DNA of 64,000 nt from Ruminococcus flavefaciens (GCF_900119075.1 NZ_FPIP01000003.1:313100-377099); one strand, 5' to 3'. Counted from the stretch's first letter, positions 8,723 to 18,485 are shown. The notes: generated by a model not told the origin, from the sequence alone. Program-made: numbers and translations.

Positions 8723-11029
8723 ATGAAGATCTCCGACGGATACTGGCTCAGTAAGACGGGCTATAACGTCCACTGGGCTGTACAGATATACGACACGGAA
8801 GCCGATGAAAACTCCATAACGGTCTATGCCGCTTCGCAGTTCATCTCAAACAGGGGCATGACTCTGGGCGGACCTGTTTTCACGGTGAGGTTCGCGTCTA
8901 CCCTTGAAAACAGCATAAAGGTCACAATAGAGCATTTCAGCGGCGAAAGAAAAAGCAGCCCTGCCTTTGAGCTCAACGAGGACAAGGGCTTCAAGCCTGT
9001 GATAAAGAAGCACCGCAGCGGCTGGGAGCTCATATCGGGCAAAACATCGGTGCGTATCGGCAAGAGCAAAAAGGAGTGGGACATCTCCTATCATTACGGG
9101 GACAGGCTCCTCACTAAGTCGGGCTGGCGCACCACCTCTATTATCGAGGAGGAGCAGTGGCACAGAAAAGCCCGTGAGTCTGCTGACGCAGACCTGCGCT
9201 TCTTCGAGAAGTGGGACAATGGCGGCAATATCCATATCCGCGAAATGCTTAATCTTGCCGTAGGGGAGTACATCTACGGCTTCGGCGAAAAGTTCACCTC
9301 ATTCGTGAAAAACGGGCAGACTGTTGAGGTCTGGAATAACGACGGCGGCACCTGCACCGAGCAGAGCTACAAGTCCGTTCCGTTCTTTGTTTCGTCGCGT
9401 AATTACGGCGTTTTTGTCAATCACCCCGAGCGCGTCAGCTTCGAGGTGGGCAGCGAGACTGTGTCGAAAACAGCTTTTTCGGTGCAGGGCGAGCGCCTTG
9501 AATACTTCCTTTTCGGCGGCGAGTCCATAGCGGAGGTCATCGAGCGGTACACCTCCCTCACAGGCAGACCTGCCCTGCCGCCCCCGTGGTCATTCGGACT
9601 GTGGCTGTCCACGTCGTTCACCACGGAATATGACGAAAAGACCGTCAGCTTCTTCATTGACGAGATGAAGCAGAGAAATATCCCCCTTGACGTTTTCCAC
9701 TTTGACTGTTTCTGGATGAAGGAGTTCCAGTGGTGCGGCTTTGAGTGGGACGACAGGAAATTCGCCGAGCCCAAGGCAATGATAGAACGTCTGAAAGCCA
9801 AGGGCGTAAGGATATGCGTTTGGATAAACCCCTATATCGGACAGCGTTCTCCTGCTTTCAGAGAGTGCCTTGACAGGGGATACCTGCTGAAAAACAGGGA
9901 CGGTTCGGTGTTCCAGTGCGATATGTGGCAGCCGGGCATGGGCATAATCGACTTCACAAATCCCAAGGCGCGAAGCTGGTTCGCGGATAAGATACAGCAC
10001 CTTGCAAAAATGGGCGTGGACGCTATAAAAACGGACTTCGGCGAGCGTATCCCCACCGATGTGAAGTATTTCGACGGCTCCGATCCCTATAAAATGCACA
10101 ATTACTACGCCTATATCTACAATAAGACGGCTTTTGAGGCTCTTGAAGCTGCCAGCGGCAGTGCTTGTCTCTTTGCACGTGCGGCAACGGCAGGCTGTCA
10201 GAAGTTCCCCGTACACTGGGGCGGAGACTGCTTCTCCTCATATGAATCCATGAGCGAGACTCTCCGCGGCGGACTGTCGCTGTGTATGTCGGGCTTCGGC
10301 TTTTTCTCCCACGATATCAGCGGCTTTGAAGCGACGGGAACTCCCGACCTGTACAAGCGCTGGACAGCATTCGGACTTATGTCCACTCATTCGCGCTATC
10401 ACGGCAACTCTTCATACCGCGTGCCGTGGCATTTCGACGAGGAAAGCTGCGATGTAGCCCGTCATTTCACAAAGCTGAAGGGCAGGCTCATGCCCTATAT
10501 CTGGGCAAACGCAGTAAAGGCTCATCTTACGGGAGTCCCCGTGATGAGGGCCATGGCTGTGGATTTCGGCTATGACCGCAGCGCCCTTACTGTGGATACT
10601 CAGTATATGCTGGGAGACTCTCTCCTTGTGGCTCCTGTTTTCGGCGAGGACGGCGAGTGCAGCTTCTATCTGCCCACAGGCGGCTCATGGACGGATATAC
10701 AGACAGGGGAGAGCCTTGCAGGCGGCAGCTGGTACACGAAAAAGTACGATTACTTCGGACTGCCTCTCTATGCAAAGCCCAATTCTGTCATAGTTTACGG
10801 CAGATTCAGGGATACTGCGGACTACGACTACGCCGAGGGCATGAAGATAGTTATATACGGCATCGAGGACGGCTGCACCGCAGAGACTGTGGTATACGGC
10901 AGAGACGGTGCTGTCGAAGCGGAGATAAAGGCTGTGCGCAGCGGAAAGCAGATAACTCTTACTGTTACAGGCACGGACAAGCCCTATACCGCTGAAAGTG
11001 CTCAGGGACTTAAGATTTTGACCGTCTGA
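8723..11029 (+). CDS. yicI: GH31 alpha-xylosidase
   Basis: A 768-residue cytoplasmic family 31 glycoside hydrolase. The motif KTDFGERIPTDV contains the nucleophile, Asp438, and is the form seen in E. coli YicI alpha-xylosidase. HWGGDC supplies the likely acid/base, Asp502. The N-terminal galactose-mutarotase-like beta-sandwich, the (beta/alpha)8 barrel and the C-terminal beta domains are all present at normal length, and there is no signal peptide. It would remove alpha-1,6-linked xylose from imported xyloglucan-type oligosaccharides. It is divergent from the xylanase and has its own promoter and an AAGGAG ribosome binding site. An alpha-glucosidase activity cannot be excluded, but the KTDFGE motif favours xyloside substrates. 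Confidence 0.92.
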   Translation: MKISDGYWLSKTGYNVHWAVQIYDTEADENSITVYAASQFISNRGMTLGGPVFTVRFASTLENSIKVTIEHFSGERKSSPAFELNEDKGFKPVIKKHRSGWELISGKTSVRIGKSKKEWDISYHYGDRLLTKSGWRTTSIIEEEQWHRKARESADADLRFFEKWDNGGNIHIREMLNLAVGEYIYGFGEKFTSFVKNGQTVEVWNNDGGTCTEQSYKSVPFFVSSRNYGVFVNHPERVSFEVGSETVSKTAFSVQGERLEYFLFGGESIAEVIERYTSLTGRPALPPPWSFGLWLSTSFTTEYDEKTVSFFIDEMKQRNIPLDVFHFDCFWMKEFQWCGFEWDDRKFAEPKAMIERLKAKGVRICVWINPYIGQRSPAFRECLDRGYLLKNRDGSVFQCDMWQPGMGIIDFTNPKARSWFADKIQHLAKMGVDAIKTDFGERIPTDVKYFDGSDPYKMHNYYAYIYNKTAFEALEAASGSACLFARAATAGCQKFPVHWGGDCFSSYESMSETLRGGLSLCMSGFGFFSHDISGFEATGTPDLYKRWTAFGLMSTHSRYHGNSSYRVPWHFDEESCDVARHFTKLKGRLMPYIWANAVKAHLTGVPVMRAMAVDFGYDRSALTVDTQYMLGDSLLVAPVFGEDGECSFYLPTGGSWTDIQTGESLAGGSWYTKKYDYFGLPLYAKPNSVIVYGRFRDTADYDYAEGMKIVIYGIEDGCTAETVVYGRDGAVEAEIKAVRSGKQITLTVTGTDKPYTAESAQGLKILTV

Positions 11030-11049
11030 TGAAATATTGTGCTTTTCTC

Positions 11050-11078
11050 TTTACTTTCGGGCAGTTTTGTGGTAAAAT
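11050..11078 (+). promoter_or_regulatory. Promoter of CPBP protease gene
   Basis: -35 TTTACT, 17-bp spacer, -10 TAAAAT, located between the GH31 stop and the ATG at 11121, suggesting independent transcription. Confidence 0.55.
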
Positions 11079-11120
11079 AATAGGAAAGTATACACGGAAA
11101 GGCAGGGATAACAGACCTTT

Positions 11121-12302
11121 ATGAACGAAACACAGGGCTACAGCGCGGAATATGCCGCGCTAAGCCATGAAATATATAACCTTACCAAGCAGCTTGAAGC
11201 CAAGGAACGAGAGTATAGGGAGTCCACAAAGACGGACAGCTACGATCCCTTTGATAATCCTACGGAATTCCGCTGGTACAGGGACGACTACTCGGAGATA
11301 CTGCCGTGGATAACGATGCCCGAGTTTTCGGTGCCCTTCGAGCCTGCAAAGGTGGAAAAGAACACTATCAGGAAGTTCTACAACATCGGCGGCTTTACGG
11401 CGCTGTTCCAGTTTCTCGGCTCAAATGTGCTGGCAACTCTGCTGATACTGCTTATGACCGCTATTCTCAGCGGTATGAACACGGGTGTTTCCTCGGGAGC
11501 TATCTCCCATTACATGACAAAGGGCGCCATATTCGTGGCAATAAATATGCTTACTTTCCTTGCCGCAAACGTAGGCTTCGGTTTTATAGGAATGAAATGG
11601 GCGAAAATAAAGCCCTCATCTCTCATAAAGACTCGGGACTATCACTTTGCCGACGCGGTCATGCACTGCCTCGCAGGACTGTTCATATGGGTGACTGCGG
11701 CGTATATTTCCTCGGGTATCGAGGATATCGTGTCGCAGTACGGCTTCACGACTGAGGTCATGGACAGCGATTACGGCAAAACGGGGCTGGGATTTGCGAT
11801 AATGACTATCTATACCTGTCTTATCGCGCCGATAACCGAGGAATTTTTCTTCCGCGGCGCACTGATGAAGATATTCTCGAAATCAAATCAGCGCTTCGGT
11901 ATCGTGGCTTCGGCAGTTTTCTTCGGACTTGCCCACGGAAATCTCCCACAGTTCATGCTGGCATTCCTTATCGGCGTATTCATGGGACATATCGACATGA
12001 AGCACAACTCCATAGTGCCGTCGGTAGTGGTTCATATCTTCATAAACACCATGGTGTCTGTGATATCTGCATTCAATGAAAACGAAGTGGTAATGGGAAT
12101 GCTTTCGCTTCTGATAATCGCATTCGGAATAATCGGCTTTGTAATGCTGCTGATGTTCAGAAAGGGCTGCAAGCTGCCTGTTTCCACACCTGCCCAGTCC
12201 AGACGCGGTATCGCCATTGCGAAGACGTCGGTGGGAATGATAATTGCATTTTCGGCGCAGCTTATATATCTGGTGCTGCTTATATTGACTACAAAGGAGT
12301 AA
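11121..12302 (+). CDS. CPBP family intramembrane metalloprotease
   Basis: A 393-residue multi-pass membrane protein. The CPBP (CAAX protease and bacteriocin-processing, Abi) motifs are visible in order: EEFFFRG at about residue 245, FGLAHGN, and HIFIN at about residue 309; the glutamates and histidines would bind the catalytic zinc. The first 90 residues are a charged cytosolic extension, followed by about eight membrane helices. Members process prenylated-type or peptide substrates or confer bacteriocin self-immunity; which applies here is unknown. The ribosome binding site is weak (GGGATAAC), unusual for this window. It is the first of three CPBP paralogues here and ends before a strong terminator. 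Confidence 0.88.
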   Translation: MNETQGYSAEYAALSHEIYNLTKQLEAKEREYRESTKTDSYDPFDNPTEFRWYRDDYSEILPWITMPEFSVPFEPAKVEKNTIRKFYNIGGFTALFQFLGSNVLATLLILLMTAILSGMNTGVSSGAISHYMTKGAIFVAINMLTFLAANVGFGFIGMKWAKIKPSSLIKTRDYHFADAVMHCLAGLFIWVTAAYISSGIEDIVSQYGFTTEVMDSDYGKTGLGFAIMTIYTCLIAPITEEFFFRGALMKIFSKSNQRFGIVASAVFFGLAHGNLPQFMLAFLIGVFMGHIDMKHNSIVPSVVVHIFINTMVSVISAFNENEVVMGMLSLLIIAFGIIGFVMLLMFRKGCKLPVSTPAQSRRGIAIAKTSVGMIIAFSAQLIYLVLLILTTKE

Positions 12303-12327
12303 GAGTTTTTAGTGGTTAGTGATTAGA

Positions 12328-12361
12328 AAAAACAGGCGTGATCTTATCACGCCTGTTTTTA
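12328..12361 (+). terminator. Terminator after first CPBP gene
   Basis: AAAACAGGCGTGAT and ATCACGCCTGTTTT form a perfect 14-bp stem with a 3-nt loop ending in T5. The symmetry allows it to work for the convergent CPBP gene at 12458 too. Confidence 0.88.
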
Positions 12362-12380
12362 GCTGTTAACGGTTAAAATT

Positions 12381-12444
12381 GTAGGGGCTGATGCCTGCAT
12401 CAGCCCGATAAAAACTGCGGGGCGATGTGGTCATCGCCCCCTAC
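12381..12444. repeat. Pair of GTAGGGG palindromes in opposite orientation
   Basis: The copy at 12381-12407 opens with GTAGGGGCTGATG and closes with CATCAGCCC. The copy at 12419-12444 is reversed (GGGGCGATG ... CATCGCCCCCTAC). They lie between convergent CPBP genes. Confidence 0.85.
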
Positions 12445-12457
12445 TATTAACTAATCA

Positions 12458-13444
12458 CTATTCACTGACCGCTGCTTCTGACTGCTGAGCAGCTGATTTT
12501 TGGGATATGCCGTAAACTACGGCAGCAGTAGCAATAAGCAGTACTATAGTTGTGAGGATACTGCCCTCGATACCGAACTTTCCGCCTGTGAGGAATGCAG
12601 ATGAGCTCTTTGCTGTAGTGCGGAATATCGACGGATTTTCGCCTGTTCCGCTGACGCTGATACCATAGAAGTTGCCCTGCATGAAGTTCCATATGGAGTG
12701 TATCGCGCATACTCCCCAGATATTTTCAAACAATATCATGTAAAGAGCCGCAAATGCACCGAAAAGCGCGATATTGAAGAACGGCAGAGGTCCGAAGCCG
12801 GGGTTTGTTGCGTGTGCAAGTGAAAACGCCACGGAGCTTATAGCTACAGCTACAAGAGTATGCTTGCCGCTTCCGCCTATAGTTGTCATGAAATAGCCGC
12901 GGAAGATGAATTCCTCGCTCATTCCCTGTATGATGTATCCGATGAAATACAGGGCTATCATTACGATGTTGATATCGTTCGAGAGCTTAACGGTGTGGAT
13001 GCCAAATAATGCTCCGAGAAGTACAGCGGCGGTCATAAGAACGAGACCGATAGCGACTCCGGGAAGATAATTCTGAAAGAACTTAGCCTTTTTAACGCCC
13101 ATGGAGCAGACTTTTCTTACCTCGATACAACGGCAGTATATCAGCGAGCAGATAGTGCCGAATACTGTTGAATACATCGTGGGTATCATTACCTCAGGTC
13201 TTGAGGCTACCTTTGTGGCTAATTCCATGGTAGCAGACGGATCAAGCAGTGAGGAAGTGTCTTCAAGGTCGGACTTTGCAAGTTCCTCAAGCAGGGGCTT
13301 GATGCTGGCAACACCCGGGATTATGGATTCGAGAAGAGCTATAGCAATAAAAACCACTATAAAAATCAGGATAATTATGAAGATATTCTTGGAAGCGTGG
13401 GATTTGGATGCTTCGTCGAACATCTTAGGTCTGTAATTCAGCAT
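12458..13444 (-). CDS. CPBP family intramembrane metalloprotease
   Basis: A 328-residue polytopic membrane protein with CPBP motifs: SEEFIFRGYF with the paired glutamates, FSLAHATN, and HSIWNFMQGN. It is convergent with the first CPBP gene. An upstream in-frame ATG at 13477 would lengthen it by 11 residues, but GGAGGT lies 7 nt before the ATG at 13444, so the shorter form (starting MLNYRPKMF) was chosen. Membrane helices begin at about residue 20. Function beyond the family (peptide or prenyl-protein processing, immunity) cannot be assigned. Confidence 0.87.
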   Translation of the reverse strand: MLNYRPKMFDEASKSHASKNIFIIILIFIVVFIAIALLESIIPGVASIKPLLEELAKSDLEDTSSLLDPSATMELATKVASRPEVMIPTMYSTVFGTICSLIYCRCIEVRKVCSMGVKKAKFFQNYLPGVAIGLVLMTAAVLLGALFGIHTVKLSNDINIVMIALYFIGYIIQGMSEEFIFRGYFMTTIGGSGKHTLVAVAISSVAFSLAHATNPGFGPLPFFNIALFGAFAALYMILFENIWGVCAIHSIWNFMQGNFYGISVSGTGENPSIFRTTAKSSSAFLTGGKFGIEGSILTTIVLLIATAAVVYGISQKSAAQQSEAAVSE

Positions 13445-13498
13445 TTTGAATACCTCCGTTATTATATCAAACGACAAAAATTTTTAACGTTCATTATA

Positions 13499-13527
13499 AT
13501 TTTACTATAGTACAGCAGTAATGTCAA
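13499..13527 (-). promoter_or_regulatory. Promoter of second CPBP gene
   Basis: On the minus strand: -35 TTGACA, 17-bp spacer, -10 TAAAAT. The transcription start would fall near 13492, about 50 nt upstream of the chosen ATG. Confidence 0.72.
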
Positions 13528-13616
13528 GTATTTTACACTTCTGAGGAGCACTTTCAGCGTATGAAAAACAACTAAAAAAAACGGCGGAAATACCGTTATT
13601 TTCGCTGTCTTCTCAT

Positions 13617-13645
13617 TTGACACGGCAGGGCAGAGATGATATAAT
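13617..13645 (+). promoter_or_regulatory. Promoter of ABC exporter operon
   Basis: Perfect consensus: -35 TTGACA, 17-bp spacer, -10 TATAAT, about 40 bp before the first exporter gene. Confidence 0.88.
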
Positions 13646-13687
13646 TGAAGTTGGATTATTTTTTAAGGAAAGAAAGGGGTAATGCCG

Positions 13688-15415
13688 ATGTATAAAACAG
13701 TTTTGTCACACGTCGGAAAGTACAAGAAACAGGCTATATTATGCCCTGTGACCATTATCGGAGAGGTCGCTATGGAGGTGCTTATACCTGCGGTCATGGC
13801 TCTGATAATCGACAACGGTATCAAAAAGGGAGATATCGGCTATGTTGCGAAAATGGGCGGACTTATGGTGCTTATGTCCGTGTTTTCCCTTTGCTTCGGA
13901 GCTCTTGCGGCGCGTTTCAGCGCAGTTGCGGCTATGGGCTTTGCGAAGAATCTCAGAAGCGCACTTTTCCGCAGAGTGCAGGACTTTTCCTTTGCAAATG
14001 TGGATAAGTTCTCAACAGCTTCGCTTACAACGAGACTTACAACAGACGTTACAAATATCCAGAACGCATTCATGATGTTCATACGAATGGCTTTCCGTTC
14101 ACCCATAATGCTGGTCTGTGCCACTATTATGGCGGTAAAGCAGAACGCAAAGCTTTCCATAGTGTTCCTGTTTGCAATACCTGTTCTGGGCGCGTCTATA
14201 ATATTCATAATCTCAAAGGCACATCCGCGCTTTGAGAAAATGCTCAAGCAGTACGACGCCATGAACGGCAAGGTGCAGGAAAACCTCGTAGGTATCCGCG
14301 TAGTAAAGGCTTTTGCCCGTGAGGAATACGAGAAGAAACGCTTCGAGGAGAACACCGAGGCAGTCCGCAAGGCTCAGTTTGCCGCTGAAAAGCTGGTCAT
14401 CATGGGTATGCCTATCATGCAGCTGGTAATGTACATCAGCATTGCAGCTATCCTCTATTTCGGAGGAAATATGGCTGTAAACCACGATATCGCTACAGGT
14501 CAGCTTTCAAGCTTCATCTCCTATGTAACACAGATACTTATGTCGCTTATGATGCTTTCGATGCTCTTCATCATGTTCGTGGTTTCGAGAGCTTCCATAC
14601 AGCGTGTACATGAGGTGCTCATTGAAGAGCCTGCCATAAAGGACAATGACGATTCCGAGGTATCCGCAAATGACGGCTCTATAATCTTCGAGGACGTAAG
14701 CTTCAGCTACTATGACGATATGAACAACCTCGCCCTCGACAACATAAATCTCAGCATCGAATCAGGCGAGACTATCGGTATCATCGGCGGTACGGGCTCG
14801 TCAAAGACCTCGCTGGTACAGCTTATCCCACGTCTTTACGACGCAACGGCAGGAAGAGTTCTTGTAGGCGGACGGGACGTAAAGAGCTATCCGCTGAAAA
14901 CTCTCCGCGATCAGGTCGCTATGGTTTTGCAGAAGAACGTGCTCTTTTCGGGAACTATCAGGGATAATCTCCGCTGGGGCGACGAGAACGCCACAGACGA
15001 TGAGATAATCAAGGCTTGCAAATCAGCCTGTGCTCACGACTTTATCATGAGCTTCCCCGACGGCTACGATACCGATCTTGGACAGGGCGGCGTAAACGTT
15101 TCGGGCGGTCAGAAGCAGAGACTCTGTATCGCAAGAGCTCTCCTGAAAAAGCCTAAGATAATCATTCTCGACGACTCTACAAGTGCAGTCGATACGGCTA
15201 CAGACAGCAGTATCCGCAAGGCATTCCGCGAGAATCTTGCCGATACCACCACAATTATCATCGCTCAGCGTATCTCCTCTGTTATGGACGCAGACCGCAT
15301 CGTCGTTATGGACGGCGGAAAGATAACAGATGTGGGCACACACGAAGAACTCATGGAGAAAAGTGAGATATACCGTGAGGTATATGACTCACAGCAGAAA
15401 GGAGCTGATGAATAA
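13688..15415 (+). CDS. ABC exporter half-transporter, degenerate-site subunit
   Basis: A 575-residue ABC exporter subunit: six-helix membrane domain (about 1-320) then an ATPase domain. Walker A is GGTGSSKT at residue 367, with serine replacing the usual third glycine. The signature VSGGQ is intact. The residue after Walker B is Asp rather than Glu (ILDDS), and the switch histidine is replaced by Gln (IIAQRISS). These changes mark the degenerate half of a heterodimeric exporter such as BmrCD or TM287/288. The ATG at 13688 sits 7 nt after AAAGGGG; the ATG at 13682 is too close to that site. It overlaps the next gene as TAATG. Substrate unknown; multidrug or peptide export is likely. Confidence 0.93.
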   Translation: MYKTVLSHVGKYKKQAILCPVTIIGEVAMEVLIPAVMALIIDNGIKKGDIGYVAKMGGLMVLMSVFSLCFGALAARFSAVAAMGFAKNLRSALFRRVQDFSFANVDKFSTASLTTRLTTDVTNIQNAFMMFIRMAFRSPIMLVCATIMAVKQNAKLSIVFLFAIPVLGASIIFIISKAHPRFEKMLKQYDAMNGKVQENLVGIRVVKAFAREEYEKKRFEENTEAVRKAQFAAEKLVIMGMPIMQLVMYISIAAILYFGGNMAVNHDIATGQLSSFISYVTQILMSLMMLSMLFIMFVVSRASIQRVHEVLIEEPAIKDNDDSEVSANDGSIIFEDVSFSYYDDMNNLALDNINLSIESGETIGIIGGTGSSKTSLVQLIPRLYDATAGRVLVGGRDVKSYPLKTLRDQVAMVLQKNVLFSGTIRDNLRWGDENATDDEIIKACKSACAHDFIMSFPDGYDTDLGQGGVNVSGGQKQRLCIARALLKKPKIIILDDSTSAVDTATDSSIRKAFRENLADTTTIIIAQRISSVMDADRIVVMDGGKITDVGTHEELMEKSEIYREVYDSQQKGADE

Positions 15416-17307
15416 TGCCGCCTAAAGGAAACCAGAGACCAATGGCAAAGCCGCAGGATACCTTCGGCACGCTGAAACGCATATTCAGCTATATGCACGG
15501 CTTCAGGATACAGTTCGTATTCGTGGTCATAGCTATCTTTATCAGCTCGGGAGCAGGCATCGCAGGAAACTACCTGCTTAAGCCCATAATCGACAACATC
15601 GAGGACGCCCTTAAAACAGGGGAATGGAAGTACGGAAAATTCATCGGCATACTCATGACAATGGTCATCATATACGCCTGCGGTGCGCTGTCATCGTTCC
15701 TGTATATGCGCTTGATGATGAAGATATCCACTACAACACTCATGCGTATAAGAAACGACCTTTTCTGCAAAATGGAAATGCTTCCTATACGCTTCTTTGA
15801 CAAGCACACCCACGGCGAGCTCATGAGCCTTTACACCAACGATACCGACGCTATCCGCGAAATGCTCAGCAACAGTATCTCACAGTTCATAAGCTCGGCT
15901 ATAACCATAATCGGCGTGTTCATCGCCATGGTCATCTACAGCTGGAGACTCACTATCCTTGTGGTAGTCATGCTGTTCATAATATTCAGAGTTATCGGCT
16001 TTGTAGGCTCAAGGAGCGGCAAGGGCTTCATCGCTCAGCAGAGAGCTCTCGGCAGTGTAAACGGCTACATCGAGGAAATGATAGACGGACAGAAGGTCGT
16101 CAAGGTCTTCTGCCACGAGGACAAGGCGAACGAGGAGTTCAATGCTCTCAACGAGGAGCTCTGCAAAGCGGCTACCCACGCAAATACCTTTGCAAACATT
16201 CTCATGCCTATTATGAACAACCTGTCCTATATCCACTATGCCGCAACAGCTATTGCAGGCGGTATCATGGCGGTAAAGGGCATAGGCGGCATGACCGTGG
16301 GTACTGTGGTATCATATTTGCAGTTCACACGTTCATTCTCCCACCCGATAACAACTGTTTCACAGCAGTTCAACTCAGTCCTCACTGCTCTTGCAGGTGC
16401 AGAGCGTATCTTCAAGGTCATCGACGAGGAGCCCGAGTCCGACGAGGGCTATGTAACTCTTGTAAATGCGGAGATATCACGCAATGGCAAGATAAAGGAG
16501 ACCGACAAGCGCACAGGCCGCTGGGCATGGAGGCACCCACACAAGGCTGACGGCACTGTAACCTATACGGAAGTCCGCGGCAACGTGGAGTTCGACGACG
16601 TTGTATTCGGCTATGAGCCAAACAAGACTGTTCTCAACGGCATTTCGCTCTATGCACATTCGGGACAGAAGATAGCCTTTGTAGGCTCCACAGGTGCGGG
16701 AAAGACCACTATCATCAATCTTATCAACCGATTCTACGATGTTCCCGAGGGCAAGATACGCTACGACGGAATAAACATCAACAAGATAAAGAAGGACGAC
16801 CTGCGCCGTTCACAGTCCATAGTATTGCAGGATACCCACCTGTTTACAGGCACGGTTATGGACAATATCCGCTACGGTAAACTGGACGCTACCGACGAGG
16901 AGGTCTACGCAGCAGCTAAGCTTGCCAACGCAGACAGCTTCATCAGGCACCTTGAAAACGGCTATGACACCATGCTCACCGCCGACGGTGCAAATCTCTC
17001 GCAGGGACAGAGACAGCTCCTTGCAATTGCAAGAGCGGCAGTGGCAGATCCGCCCGTGCTCATTCTCGACGAGGCTACAAGCTCTATTGATACCCGTACA
17101 GAGGCTCTCATCGAAAAGGGTATGGACTCCCTTATGGAGGGCAGAACGGTATTCGTTATCGCTCACAGACTGTCTACGGTACGCAATTCACACGCTATCA
17201 TGGTTCTTGAGCACGGCAGGATAATCGAGCGCGGCAGCCATAACGAGCTTATCGCTCAGCACGGAAAGTACTATCAGCTCTATACGGGAATGTTTGAGCT
17301 GTCATGA
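15415..17307 (+). CDS. ABC exporter half-transporter, canonical-site subunit
   Basis: A 630-residue partner of the preceding gene, start overlapping its stop (TAATG), which implies translational coupling and a 1:1 heterodimer. An N-terminal basic extension precedes six membrane helices. The ATPase domain has Walker A GSTGAGKTT, Walker B LILDEA with the catalytic Glu, and the switch His (IAHRLS), but an altered signature, LSQGQ. Together with the first subunit's intact SGGQ this predicts one hydrolytic and one non-hydrolytic ATP site. A charged insert of about 30 residues (KETDKRTGRWAWRHPHK) sits just before the ATPase domain, as is common in this subgroup. Confidence 0.94.
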   Translation: MPPKGNQRPMAKPQDTFGTLKRIFSYMHGFRIQFVFVVIAIFISSGAGIAGNYLLKPIIDNIEDALKTGEWKYGKFIGILMTMVIIYACGALSSFLYMRLMMKISTTTLMRIRNDLFCKMEMLPIRFFDKHTHGELMSLYTNDTDAIREMLSNSISQFISSAITIIGVFIAMVIYSWRLTILVVVMLFIIFRVIGFVGSRSGKGFIAQQRALGSVNGYIEEMIDGQKVVKVFCHEDKANEEFNALNEELCKAATHANTFANILMPIMNNLSYIHYAATAIAGGIMAVKGIGGMTVGTVVSYLQFTRSFSHPITTVSQQFNSVLTALAGAERIFKVIDEEPESDEGYVTLVNAEISRNGKIKETDKRTGRWAWRHPHKADGTVTYTEVRGNVEFDDVVFGYEPNKTVLNGISLYAHSGQKIAFVGSTGAGKTTIINLINRFYDVPEGKIRYDGININKIKKDDLRRSQSIVLQDTHLFTGTVMDNIRYGKLDATDEEVYAAAKLANADSFIRHLENGYDTMLTADGANLSQGQRQLLAIARAAVADPPVLILDEATSSIDTRTEALIEKGMDSLMEGRTVFVIAHRLSTVRNSHAIMVLEHGRIIERGSHNELIAQHGKYYQLYTGMFELS

Positions 17308-17329
17308 TGATAAATTAAGGGGAATGAAC

Positions 17330-18064
17330 ATGGATATCAGAAAAATAACGGCAGCTGCGGCGGCATTCGCAATGCTGTGCATGGCGGCTTCATGCAGCTC
17401 AGAGGGCAAGAAAAGCAGCACTAAGAACACTCACAAAGCGGCTTCCGAACCTGTTTCGGAGTCCGTTGAGGGTGTTGACGCAAACGACGCTGTGGACGCT
17501 GTATCGGGTGACGCCTACCTTGCTATAGCAGACGAGGGCTTCAACGTACAGTATCTCGGCGACAAGGACGAGAACAAGAGCAATCAGCTCTCATATGACG
17601 CAGGTATCGCCCATATCAAGGGCAACGGCGACTATACCGTAAGCGTTACCGCCGATACCAACGGTTTCAGATACGACACCACAGGCGATATAAACGGCGA
17701 ATTTGTCGTTAAGGGACTTGGCTTTGCGGCTGTCATCATCGACGACGCGGAAAAGACCATGCCCAACGCAGTTATCACTGTCAAGGGCATCAAGGTGGAC
17801 GGCAAGGATATCGAGCTGAAAAAGAAGAGCTACACCAATACTGAAAGCGGCTCTGTACGCGCCAATATCTTCAACGAATGGGTAAGCGACGACAGTATCC
17901 CTGCCGACGCCAAGTGCGCAGAGGGAGCGCTTTTCAATAACGGTGACAGCGCTTCGCCCAGCGATATAAACGACGGCGGATACTCGGCACAGATAGTCAG
18001 CAGAGACGATTTTGCCCAGTGGAAAAATGTAGAGGTAAACTTCTCGGTTTCAGGACTGGAGTGA
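17330..18064 (+). CDS. Putative lipoprotein, unknown function
   Basis: A 244-residue protein with a short hydrophobic leader ending in a lipobox-like AASC at about residue 22, followed by a Ser/Lys-rich linker and a soluble domain with no family I recognise. The domain has a repeating beta-rich look (NGDYTVSVTADTNG, GFAAVIIDDAEK) reminiscent of carbohydrate-binding beta-sandwiches, but that is a guess. Candidate starts are 17324 and 17330; AAGGGG ends at 17322, so 17330 is favoured. It lies about 20 bp after the ABC exporter and has no promoter of its own that I can see, so it is probably the last gene of that operon. Confidence 0.72.
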   Translation: MDIRKITAAAAAFAMLCMAASCSSEGKKSSTKNTHKAASEPVSESVEGVDANDAVDAVSGDAYLAIADEGFNVQYLGDKDENKSNQLSYDAGIAHIKGNGDYTVSVTADTNGFRYDTTGDINGEFVVKGLGFAAVIIDDAEKTMPNAVITVKGIKVDGKDIELKKKSYTNTESGSVRANIFNEWVSDDSIPADAKCAEGALFNNGDSASPSDINDGGYSAQIVSRDDFAQWKNVEVNFSVSGLE

Positions 18065-18092
18065 AAAAAAGCGCACACTGTGCGCTTTTTTT
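18064..18092 (+). terminator. Terminator of exporter operon
   Basis: AAAAAAAGCGCACA and TGTGCGCTTTTTTT form a near-continuous stem starting in the lipoprotein stop codon and ending in T7. Confidence 0.92.
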
Positions 18093-18456
18093 ATTGAGAA
18101 TTGGCGGCTCACGAAATTATTGTGTAGGGGGCGATACTTGCATCGCCCCGCGTGGTTTTGGAGAAATTTAACGGGCTGATGTAGACATCAGCCCCTACAG
18201 CATAATATGGCAGAAGCATAACCTCACGGATTTCCCGTGAGGTTTTTTTCTTTAATTCAGCTTTCTATCACAAAACGCACATATCTATACTCTATAATAC
18301 AGTCAAGACAGCAGGAAAGAATAGTGTTTAAGACATCTTCATTTTTCATATAAACCACCCTAAAGGTCAAAGCGCTCGGATTCGGGCGCTTTTTCCCTTT
18401 TAAGCACACTTTTCCACGCTGTGATACATACAAAAGGAAAGATTTCTCCGCGTATG
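18093..18456. repeat. Intergenic palindromes and two further terminator-like hairpins
   Basis: No supportable gene. It contains two GTAGGGG-type palindromes in opposite orientation (18124-18150 and 18172-18199), then ACCTCACGG-ATTT-CCCGTGAGGT followed by T7 (18221-18249), then AAAGCGC-CTCGGATTCGGG-like stem-loop GCGCTTTTT (18369-18394). The last two look like intrinsic terminators without an assignable upstream gene, so a short untranslated transcript here is possible. Confidence 0.7.
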
Positions 18457-18485
18457 TTGCTTTTTTTATATTTTTATGATATAAT
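18457..18485 (+). promoter_or_regulatory. Promoter of YbjN-like gene
   Basis: -35 TTGCTT, 17-bp T-rich spacer, -10 TATAAT; leader of about 40 nt to the ATG at 18532. Confidence 0.7.

Noticed and set aside
18257..18350. Very short minus-strand ORF (about 21 codons) between terminators
   Set aside because: Weak ribosome binding site, no convincing promoter and no recognisable product.
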